From the NCBI GenBank assembly GCA_910578605.1, contig CAJTQG010000043.1:1-24552 (forward strand): a DNA stretch of 24,552 nucleotides. Direction: 5' to 3'. Below, one piece after another: positions 7,611 to 14,622 of this stretch. Within the stretch, counting starts at the first letter, position 1. The number at the start of each line of letters is the position of its first letter. The notes beneath the pieces are model-generated. The model was not told where the DNA came from and searched no databases. It worked only from the letters and a program-made list of their open reading frames with translations. This stretch comes from an uncultured Lachnospiraceae bacterium. Lineage in GTDB: Bacteria; Bacillota; Clostridia; Lachnospirales; Lachnospiraceae. Made by a program: the position numbers and the translations under genes.

Positions 7611-8090
7611 ATGAAATTTCTTATAAAAATTATGAAATTATCTTGCCTAAAAATCCCCTATGGCGTTCTTTTTCAATGACACCCAATAAGGCATTTTATG
7701 ATTTTGACAATAAAGATTGTACGAATTTTGTGTCCCAGTGTGTGATGGCAGGGGGATATTCTATGAAGTTGGATTCAGGTTTTCATAAAAAACCTATACT
7801 TACTAAAAAGTATATTTGTAATAATACAGATAGCTACTGCTCTTATTAAGAGATATGATCCCAATAATAAAAAAAGCATGGAAAGTTTAAAAAAGAATAC
7901 AAGAGTGGGAGATGTTCTGCAGGTAAACGGAAGTAAAGAACAACATTCTATTATTATTACAAAAAAAGAAAATAATACTTTATATTATTCACAGCATTCA
8001 GAAGCCAGACAGGATAGGGAAATATGAAAGTTTATTACATTTGCAAAAAAAAGTGATGCAAATCCTGAAATTATAAGAATACAGTATTAG
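7611..8090 (+). pseudogene. Broken amidase-domain (amidase_6-type) gene
   Basis: Remnant of a putative cell-wall or secreted amidase of the NlpC/CHAP-like amidase_6 family. The diagnostic Cys block DCTNFVSQCVMAGGYSM is readable around 7714-7764 in one frame that stops at 7849. The downstream half (MESLKKNTRVGDVLQV, then the HS-I-I-I-T block expected to hold the catalytic His) reads in another frame from about 7833. A TGA at about 8025-8027 interrupts that frame before it ends at 8090. So there is at least one frameshift plus one in-frame stop, and the N-terminus, signal peptide and ribosome site are missing. The c-di-GMP riboswitch immediately upstream was presumably its control element. The stop could only be read through by recoding, for which nothing else speaks. 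Confidence 0.75.
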
Positions 8091-8122
8091 GATATATAAA
8101 ATATATATTTTGGAAAGGTTAG

Positions 8123-8657
8123 TTGGATGAAAAGAATAAAGAAAAGGAAAATAGCAACAATAAGGAAAAACAAAATCAAGGGGATGAGGATTGGATTCGC
8201 TTTTATGACCAACTGCCTTCTGATGATTATAGGGCTTATGATACCATAACAGTGAGCGGCATATTAAAAAATCGGAGCTTCTTTAACCAGGATGGCATGT
8301 TTGGTAATTTAGAGGGAGTAAAAAATGAGGATAAGGTGATAGACCAATATCCTGTAGTTTCATTACATTATGTAAATAGAATGGAAGAAAAAGATATGAA
8401 TCTTATTTATTTTGATATTTATTGTAAGGATATGACAGAGAAAGAGATTGTTGATTATGTAAATGGGTTATCTCTAAATCTTTATTTTGGCAGCAAGATA
8501 AGAAGAAATAACGTTTTGAAACTGGATTTGAAAGATGCGCAGTGGAGCTTATCGGAAAAGCATATCCTCTATTGTTTTTATGAATAGAAAAAATACAGAG
8601 GCGGAAGAAATAAGAAGTTATTTTAATGGGATAGAGGGTGTAGAATTTACAAATTAA
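8123..8657 (+). pseudogene. Frameshifted hypothetical protein gene
   Basis: A 154-codon frame from a TTG at 8123 ends at 8587. Changing one base in the TTTTT run near 8576-8580 would continue it as NRKNTEAEEIRSYFNG and end at 8657. The product is hydrophilic, with a very Lys/Glu/Asn-rich start like the linker just after a lipobox, but no signal peptide or lipobox is present. An ATG at 8127 in another frame has the better ribosome spacing and gives 40 basic and hydrophobic residues, perhaps the displaced original N-terminus. The family is not recognised. It lies in the decayed island between parE and parC. Confidence 0.45.
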
Positions 8658-8772
8658 AAAAAAGAAAGAATAGAAATCAATGATATGAAGTAAGAAAACC
8701 AAACGTATATCAAAACTTTTTATATGATTTTAGTAATTGTAAGAAGCTTAGTTGGAATCGGCAGAACATATT

Positions 8773-8892
8773 ATGATACCTAATATTTTTATCTGCAGTA
8801 TTATAATTGCAATGCAAATGTTCTTTTTTATATTTTATCAACATACAAACACTAAGAAGGCATTGGAGGAAAGCCAACAAAATTCTATATAA
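8773..8892 (+). CDS. Small putative membrane protein, possibly a remnant
   Basis: A 39-codon ORF from ATG 8773 encodes a hydrophobic stretch (IFICSIIIAMQMFFFIFY) followed by a polar tail ending KKALEESQQ. This is the pattern of a single-pass small membrane protein. No convincing ribosome site precedes it, and the surrounding DNA is decayed coding sequence, so it may be a fragment. Confidence 0.25.
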   Translation: MIPNIFICSIIIAMQMFFFIFYQHTNTKKALEESQQNSI

Positions 8893-9019
8893 ATTGTTGT
8901 TTTTGTGCCAATAGTAATCTGTTTATTCTAATATTTTATATTTATAATTTGTAATAGTAGAAAAAGAAAATATGTGGTAAAATAATGAAACATATTACTA
9001 GCATAATAAATTGATGTTG

Positions 9020-9079
9020 GAGTCCAAAATTCAAAAGCCTTATTATACAAGCATGAATGGCATTTTAAACTTTTGACTC
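9020..9079. repeat. Imperfect inverted repeat upstream of parC
   Basis: GAGTC at 9020-9024 pairs with GACTC at 9075-9079. Farther in, AAAA blocks pair with TTTT blocks and GCC pairs with GGC around a loop of about 19 bases. The stem is interrupted by small bulges. It lies about 40 bases before the parC start and has no U-run, so it may be a regulatory hairpin or the scar of an insertion. The rest of 8893-9119 shows nothing else that I can support. Confidence 0.5.
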
Positions 9080-9119
9080 TAGTATTATATATTTGAGATA
9101 GATATAGAAAGGAAAGGTT

Positions 9120-11543
9120 ATGGCGGAACAGATATTAAATACAGAATACTCGGAAGTTATGCAAAAGTCTTATATTGATTATGCCATGAGCGTTATATGC
9201 GCCAGAGCAGTTCCGGATGTAAGAGACGGATTAAAGCCTGTGCAGCGGCGTGTGCTGTATGCCATGGAACAATTAGGATTAAACCATGATAAACCTCATC
9301 GTAAATCAGCCCGTATAGTAGGCGATACTATGGGTAAATATCATCCTCACGGCGACAGCTCCATATATGATGCTTTAGTAGTGTTAGAGCAGGATTTTAA
9401 AAAGGGAATGGCATTAGTGGACGGTCACGGTAACTTTGGTTCTATTGAAGGTGACGGGGCAGCGGCTATGCGATATACAGAAGCGAAGCTGAAAAAATTT
9501 ACCCAGGAAGTATATTTGGCAGATTTGGACAAAGATGTGGTAGACTTTATTCCCAACTTTGACGAGACGGAAAAGGAACCTTTAGTGCTGCCGGTTCGCG
9601 TACCCAATCTTCTAGTCAACGGGGCAGAGGGTATTGCTGTTGGTATGACAACCAGCATACCAACCCACAATTTAGCGGAGGTGCTAGATGGGGTGATGGC
9701 CTATATGGACAAGGAGAACATTACCACTGAGGAATTGATGCAGTATATTCCAGGGCCGGATTTCCCTACAGGAGGTCTTGTTGTCAACAAAAAGGATTTG
9801 CTGGATATATATGAGCATGGAACCGGAAAAATCAAACTGCGGGGAAAGGTGGAATTTGAGCCGGCACAAAAAAAGGGAGAGCGCGACAAGCTTGTGATTA
9901 CCCAGATACCCTACACCATGATTGGGGCCAATATTGGAAAATTTATTGCGGATGTTGTGGAGCTGATTGAGACAAAGAAAACTCAGGATATTGTTGATAT
10001 TTCCAACGAATCCTCCAAAGAGGGAATCCGCATTGTACTGGAATTAAAGAAAAATGCAGATATAGAACAGCTGGAAAATTTGCTGTACAAGAAGACGAAG
10101 CTAGAAGATACCTTTGGGGTAAATATGCTGGCCATTGCAGAGGGAAGACCGGAAATATTAGGCTTAAAGCAGGTCATTGCCCATCATGTAAAGTTTCAAT
10201 TTGAGCTTGCCACAAGAAAATATACGACTCTGTTGAAGAAGGATTTGGAACAAAAGGAAATCAAGGAAGGCCTGATTAAGGCGTGTGATATGATTGACTT
10301 AATTATAGAGATTTTGCGGGGCTCTAAAAATTTAAAGGATGCCAAAGCCTGCCTGACGAAGGGGGAGACAGAACCAATAACCTTTAAATCAAAAGAGTCT
10401 GAAATTTATGCTTCCCAGCTTGCATTTACGGACAAGCAGGCTCAGGCTATACTGGATTTGCGTTTGTATCGGTTAATCGGTTTAGAAATTCTGGCATTGG
10501 AAAAGGAGTACAACGCATTATTAGACCGCATTGCCAAATATGAGGAGATATTAGGAAGCCGAAAGGCCATGGCAAAGGTAATCAAGAAGGATTTGCAGTA
10601 TATTAAGAAAACCTATTCTCTGGATAGAAAAACTGCTATTGTGGACGCCAAGGAGGCAGTTTATATAGAAAAGAAAATAGAAGAACAGGAGGTAGTCTTT
10701 CTTATGGATCGATTTGGGTATGCCAAGACAATTGAAGTCAATGCCTTTGAGAGAAATAAGGAAGCAGCGGTCAAGGAAAATAAATATGTTTTTACATGTA
10801 TGAACACGGACAAAATCTGTATTTTTACAGATAACGGCAATATGCATCAGGTGAAGGTGTTAGATATTCCCTTTGTTCGATTTCGGGAAAAGGGTACACC
10901 TATTGACAATTTAGGTAATTATGATTCGGCTGGCGAAAATATTGTTTTTTTATGCGCATCAGGAAAAATAGCAGGAAGTAAGTTGCTTTTTACTACAAAA
11001 AGGGGTATGATGAAATTGGTGGACGCATCAGAGTTTGATGTGGTGAAAAAAACGGTAGCCGCCACAAAGCTCAATGACAAAGATGAGGTAGTCAGCATAG
11101 AGATTACAGGAGGGGGAGGCTTTATGAATCTTTTGGAGCCAGAAGAATCTTTAACATTGACAGGGGGAGATTTTATGGACGGGGAAGATGGATTTATGAA
11201 TGATGGCTTTGATGGGGAAGATGAATTTGGAACACCCTCCATGTTTTCAGACGGGTTTATGTCAGATGAGTTTGAAATACAGGAAGAAAGCAACGAGATG
11301 GTAGTGCTTCAGACGAGAAATGGCATTTTTCTGCGGTTTCCTTTACAGGAAATACCAGAAAAGAAAAAAGGAGCAGTGGGAGTGCGGGGCATCAAGCTGG
11401 GAGATGAGGATGAAATTTTGCATGTCTATGTATTAGATGCAGGAGATAATGAGACAGTGGAGGTCAATGGGAAAAGGGTAGAGCTTCGCAAGTTAAAAAC
11501 AGCAAAGAGAGACACAAAAGGAACTAAGGTTCGCGGAGTGTAA
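9120..11543 (+). CDS. parC: Type IIA topoisomerase subunit A (ParC/GyrA-like) with acidic C-terminal insert
   Basis: An 807-residue DNA cleavage and rejoining subunit, partner of the ParE-like protein encoded upstream. The active-site Tyr is Y119 in AAMRYTEAKL. The quinolone-resistance region HPHGDSSIYD keeps Ser80 and Asp84, so no classic resistance substitution is seen. A coiled-coil dimer region follows, then a beta-pinwheel C-terminal domain. The GyrA box QRRGGKG expected in gyrase is not present where the first blade should carry it (ERNKEAAVKENKY occurs instead), which supports a topoisomerase IV-like role. Residues about 664-725 form a Gly/Asp/Phe/Met-rich acidic insertion between blades. 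The ribosome site GAAAGG is 7 bases before the ATG. ParC versus GyrA is a judgement from the missing box and the gene context. Confidence 0.85.
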   Translation: MAEQILNTEYSEVMQKSYIDYAMSVICARAVPDVRDGLKPVQRRVLYAMEQLGLNHDKPHRKSARIVGDTMGKYHPHGDSSIYDALVVLEQDFKKGMALVDGHGNFGSIEGDGAAAMRYTEAKLKKFTQEVYLADLDKDVVDFIPNFDETEKEPLVLPVRVPNLLVNGAEGIAVGMTTSIPTHNLAEVLDGVMAYMDKENITTEELMQYIPGPDFPTGGLVVNKKDLLDIYEHGTGKIKLRGKVEFEPAQKKGERDKLVITQIPYTMIGANIGKFIADVVELIETKKTQDIVDISNESSKEGIRIVLELKKNADIEQLENLLYKKTKLEDTFGVNMLAIAEGRPEILGLKQVIAHHVKFQFELATRKYTTLLKKDLEQKEIKEGLIKACDMIDLIIEILRGSKNLKDAKACLTKGETEPITFKSKESEIYASQLAFTDKQAQAILDLRLYRLIGLEILALEKEYNALLDRIAKYEEILGSRKAMAKVIKKDLQYIKKTYSLDRKTAIVDAKEAVYIEKKIEEQEVVFLMDRFGYAKTIEVNAFERNKEAAVKENKYVFTCMNTDKICIFTDNGNMHQVKVLDIPFVRFREKGTPIDNLGNYDSAGENIVFLCASGKIAGSKLLFTTKRGMMKLVDASEFDVVKKTVAATKLNDKDEVVSIEITGGGGFMNLLEPEESLTLTGGDFMDGEDGFMNDGFDGEDEFGTPSMFSDGFMSDEFEIQEESNEMVVLQTRNGIFLRFPLQEIPEKKKGAVGVRGIKLGDEDEILHVYVLDAGDNETVEVNGKRVELRKLKTAKRDTKGTKVRGV

Positions 11544-11637
11544 TAGTGACAGATACAAAAGTTGAAAAATTATGTTTCCTGTGCCTGCACGAATGGGGTG
11601 TATCAATTGAATGCCAAGCAAATATGAGCAAGGAGCA

Positions 11638-11667
11638 ATTTACATAGTAAAAATTTGCTATGTAAAT
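11638..11667. repeat. Perfect hairpin upstream of the STM4015-like gene
   Basis: ATTTACATAG (11638-11647) and CTATGTAAAT (11658-11667) form a 10-bp perfect stem with a 10-base loop. It could end the parC transcript weakly or act as an operator or leader structure of the downstream cluster. No U-run follows. No convincing promoter was found in 11544-11719. Confidence 0.55.
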
Positions 11668-11719
11668 GATAAGCAATATATAAAACAAACAATATTATAA
11701 TTTTAAAGGAGGACAAGAA

Positions 11720-12586
11720 ATGGAAAAGAGCAAAGTGTACAGCTATGATTATGATGATTATGAGGAGGGAGACAAAGGGGCAGATACTATGGTTGCAGAT
11801 ATTCTGGCTGACAGTGAGCTTCCTGAATTGGATGAGATTGTGATTGGAGACTGGGGCGATGCCTGGGAGGATTCGGTTAACCAAATTATTGATGCAATTG
11901 TTGAAAATAAGGAGAAATTTTCTCATATCAAAAGCTTGTTTATAGGAGATATGGATTTTGAGCAGTGTGAAGTTTCCTGGATTATTCAGGGCGATTACAC
12001 AAAGCTGTGGGATGCAATGCCACAGTTAGAACATCTTACCATTAAGGGAAGCACAGATTTGGTGTTAAGCGAAGGACAGATTAAACATGACAATCTAAAA
12101 TCCCTCACAATTATCTGTGGTGGATTGCCCAAGGATGTCATTGAAAGCATTCGAGACGCCAAGCTGCCGAACTTGGAAAAGCTGATGCTGTACATAGGTG
12201 TGGAAAATTATGGATTTGACGGAACTATAGAGGACATTAAAGAATTATTAGAAAAATCGGATTTCCCTAAATTGACTTATCTAGGTTTGACAGACAGTGA
12301 AATACAGGATGAAGTGGCACAGGCAGTTGTCGACAGTAAGTATAAAGAAAAGCTGGAAGTATTGGATTTGTCTATGGGTTCTCTCACTGACAAGGGAGTG
12401 GATATACTTTGTCAGCATATTGATGAATTTAAAGCTTTAAAGCATCTAGATGCCCACTATCACTTTATCAGCGGGGAAGGCATGAAGAAACTACAAGCAC
12501 TTTCTATTTCTGTGGATGTTGAGGATCCTCAGGAGGAGGATGAGTGGAATGGACAGGTTTATCGTTATCCGATGTTGACAGAATAG
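11720..12586 (+). CDS. STM4015 family leucine-rich-repeat protein
   Basis: A 288-residue acidic soluble protein, first gene of the conserved STM4011-STM4015 type cluster. From about residue 95 it holds degenerate leucine-rich repeats (LEHLTIKGS, LKSLTIICGG, LEKLMLYIG, LTYLGLTDSEI, LEVLDLSMGSL, LKHLDAHYHFI), so it is probably a curved binding scaffold. The N-terminus is Tyr/Asp-rich. The C-terminus is a short tail after the last repeat ending RYPMLTE. A strong AAAGGAGG site stands 7 bases before the ATG. Family identity is recognised from the gene set and sequence character. Its biochemical role is unknown to me; it may bind a partner or be the protein acted on by the four enzymes downstream. 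Confidence 0.75.
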   Translation: MEKSKVYSYDYDDYEEGDKGADTMVADILADSELPELDEIVIGDWGDAWEDSVNQIIDAIVENKEKFSHIKSLFIGDMDFEQCEVSWIIQGDYTKLWDAMPQLEHLTIKGSTDLVLSEGQIKHDNLKSLTIICGGLPKDVIESIRDAKLPNLEKLMLYIGVENYGFDGTIEDIKELLEKSDFPKLTYLGLTDSEIQDEVAQAVVDSKYKEKLEVLDLSMGSLTDKGVDILCQHIDEFKALKHLDAHYHFISGEGMKKLQALSISVDVEDPQEEDEWNGQVYRYPMLTE

Positions 12587-12592
12587 TGAGTG

Positions 12593-13609
12593 ATGATGAA
12601 TAAAACAGACAAAAAAATATATTTAATCGGGGATGAGAGAACAAAAAGATTTTCTTATTTTCAATTGGCAGCAGAACAGTTAGGCGTAAATTTTATTTGT
12701 CTGCCATGGTCTAATTATAAAAGAACATGGAGTGCTGATATATTGGAGGGCGGATTGGTGAAAATCGATCCGCCTTTCTGGCAGGAAGCAGACTTTGACA
12801 AAATGAGAGATAAACTAGAATGGTATCGCAGTGCATTGATGGAGTTTGGGAATAAGGAAGCAATATACTTAAATACCCCATCAGTTATATTGCAAATGTT
12901 AGATAAACGGTATTGTAAAAAGGTGTTATGTGATGCCGGTATAGCCACCACAAAAGCTGTAGTATGGCAGGTGGAGAATTTTGAACATTTGCTGGAGGAG
13001 ATGAGACAAAGCCAGTGCAGCAGTGTGTTCTTAAAACCTGTGTTTGGCTCAGGAGCTTCTGGTGTAATTGGGTTTCGATGTCATCCTCATACAGGAGCAA
13101 TGAGTGCATATACCTCCTGTCAGATAGAAAACGGAAGTCTTTACAATACAAAAAAATTGACCTGTTTAACTAAGCCGTCCCAAATTCAGCCTATTATAGA
13201 TCAGCTCTGTAAAATGGATGTGATGGCGGAGCGGTGGTATGCAAAAGCAGAACATAATGAAAAAAAATTTGATTTGCGGGTGTTATATCAATTAGGGAAA
13301 ATGGAGTTTATAGTGGCAAGGCAGTCTAAGGGGCCTATTACAAATCTTCATCTGAACAATCAGGCATTAGATTACCATGAGCTTGCTCTCTCTAAGTCGC
13401 AATTAGAAAATATGGAAATGCTGTGCCTAAAGGCAACGGCTCAATTTTCACAATGCCATATGGCAGGGGTTGATATTCTGCTTAAAAAGGGGAGTCTAAC
13501 CCCATATATAATTGAGATGAATGGTCAGGGTGACTTGCTCTATCAAGATATATATGGAGAAAATATCGTATACAAAAGGCAGCTGCAATGGTTAAATTCC
13601 TTTCTATAG
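12593..13609 (+). CDS. STM4014 family ATP-grasp enzyme
   Basis: A 338-residue ATP-grasp-type ligase. The central fold shows the nucleotide-binding Lys in VFLKPVFGSGASGV (K148) and the metal-binding pair in YIIEMNGQGD (E308, N310), with the basic DLRVLYQ strand between. Such enzymes join a carboxylate, activated as acyl-phosphate, to an amine, thiol or alcohol. The N-terminal 90 residues form a separate Rossmann-like pre-domain beginning YLIGDERTKRF. It starts 6 bases after the STM4015 stop, so translation is probably coupled. GTG 12590, ATG 12593 and ATG 12596 are all possible starts, and none has a strong ribosome site. The substrate is unknown. Low similarity to RimK or glutathione synthetase is expected. 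Confidence 0.75.
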   Translation: MMNKTDKKIYLIGDERTKRFSYFQLAAEQLGVNFICLPWSNYKRTWSADILEGGLVKIDPPFWQEADFDKMRDKLEWYRSALMEFGNKEAIYLNTPSVILQMLDKRYCKKVLCDAGIATTKAVVWQVENFEHLLEEMRQSQCSSVFLKPVFGSGASGVIGFRCHPHTGAMSAYTSCQIENGSLYNTKKLTCLTKPSQIQPIIDQLCKMDVMAERWYAKAEHNEKKFDLRVLYQLGKMEFIVARQSKGPITNLHLNNQALDYHELALSKSQLENMEMLCLKATAQFSQCHMAGVDILLKKGSLTPYIIEMNGQGDLLYQDIYGENIVYKRQLQWLNSFL

Positions 13610-13652
13610 AATCTATAGAAAATGATAGTGCAGCGCAGAAATGAGGATTGTT

Positions 13653-14474
13653 ATGGAATGGAATATTTCCATGGAGGAACTGGTGGAAAAGCAATACCAT
13701 ATATTGTTTTTATGTCTGGACACTCTTCGCTATGATGCAGCTGTGCAGGCACAGCAGGAAAATAAAACTCCTTGTCTCAATCAATATGGTTCCTGGGTGA
13801 AATGTCAGGCGCCGGGGAATTTTACATACCCTTCCCACCAGGCTATGTTTGCGGGCTTTATGCCTTTGCCTTTTGAGGCAAAATCCAGCAGGGAGAGAAA
13901 AAGATTGTTTTTCCCAAAAAATGTGGGATTGGGACGAAAGCCGCCCCAAGGGGCATTTTGTTTTGAGGGACCTACTTGGGTGCATGGATTGGCACAGAAG
14001 GGCTATGACACATATTGCATAGGAGGCGTCTCCTTTTTTGATAAGCGCTCTCCTATTGGAGCTGTGATGCCTTCTTATTTTCAGCACAGCTATTGGAATC
14101 CCTCCTTTGCCTGTCCGGTAAAAGAGAACACGCAGCATCAGGTAGAGTTGGCAATCCGAAAAATAAAACTAGCACCCCAAGGTATGCCAATTATGATGTA
14201 TATAAATATTAATGCCATTCATTATCCCAATTATTTTTATTTGGAGGGGGAGAAGAAGGACGGCTTTCAGACACATATGGAAGCGTTAGCTTATGCTGAC
14301 AGCAAGCTTCCGCCATTGTTTCAGGCATTTCAGGAAAAGGGAGATACCTTTGTCATTTGCACCAGTGACCACGGAACTTGTTACGGGGAGGATGGGTGCA
14401 CGTCTCATGGTATCAATCATCCTGCAGTGAATACTATTCCATATAAACATTTTATCATGCCAAAGTCAAAGTGA
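13653..14474 (+). CDS. STM4013-type sulfatase-like hydrolase
   Basis: A 273-residue metal-dependent hydrolase of the alkaline phosphatase/sulfatase superfamily. The first metal ligand is D23 in LCLDTLRYD. The likely nucleophile lies in NFTYPSH (T58 aligns with the usual Thr or Ser position). D239 and H240 of TSDHGTCYGEDG are the late metal ligands. No formylglycine-type C-x-P-x-R motif is seen, so it is more phosphodiesterase- or phosphatase-like than a classic sulfatase. There is no signal peptide, so it acts in the cytoplasm. The start at 13653 has GAGG at good spacing; an ATG at 13641 lacks one. It is the third gene of the cluster, 43 bases after the ATP-grasp gene. Confidence 0.75.
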   Translation: MEWNISMEELVEKQYHILFLCLDTLRYDAAVQAQQENKTPCLNQYGSWVKCQAPGNFTYPSHQAMFAGFMPLPFEAKSSRERKRLFFPKNVGLGRKPPQGAFCFEGPTWVHGLAQKGYDTYCIGGVSFFDKRSPIGAVMPSYFQHSYWNPSFACPVKENTQHQVELAIRKIKLAPQGMPIMMYININAIHYPNYFYLEGEKKDGFQTHMEALAYADSKLPPLFQAFQEKGDTFVICTSDHGTCYGEDGCTSHGINHPAVNTIPYKHFIMPKSK

Positions 14475-14488
14475 TTTGACTATAATGA

Positions 14489-14583
14489 CCTGCCAAACAC
14501 AAGCAATAATTTATTTACATAACAAACATTTTGCAGAGTAAAACAGATTTGCTGTAAATTATAAATTTGCCAGTGTTTGCAGG
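14489..14583. repeat. Long imperfect inverted repeat inside the STM40xx cluster
   Basis: CCTGCCAAACAC (14489-14500) pairs with GTGTTTGCAGG (14573-14583) with one bulge. GCAATAATTTAT pairs imperfectly with ATAAATTTGC farther in, and TTACA pairs with TGTAA after that. The inner end shares the exact 14-mer AATTATAAATTTGC (14557-14570) with the terminal repeat of the element at 4475-4706 (there 4688-4701). It occupies most of the only sizeable gap in the cluster. Confidence 0.5.
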
Positions 14584-14622
14584 ATTGCTTCACATTGAGA
14601 ACAAAAAATATGGAGGATTAAC

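Noticed and set aside
7556..7849. Complete 97-residue protein in front of the amidase remnant
   Set aside because: The start lies in the riboswitch and terminator stem, there is no ribosome site, and the readable protein is only a fragment of the amidase domain that continues in another frame.
8025..8027. Recoded TGA (selenocysteine or tryptophan) in the amidase gene
   Set aside because: A frameshift upstream and a missing N-terminus already show decay, and no recoding structure was noticed.
10919..11293. Antisense 124-codon ORF over parC
   Set aside because: Its Ser/Pro-rich composition is the mirror of the Gly/Asp insertion codons; no independent support.
5475..11543. Gyrase genes marking the replication origin
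   Set aside because: dnaA, dnaN and recF are absent and the A subunit has no GyrA box, so this is better read as a topoisomerase IV locus away from oriC.
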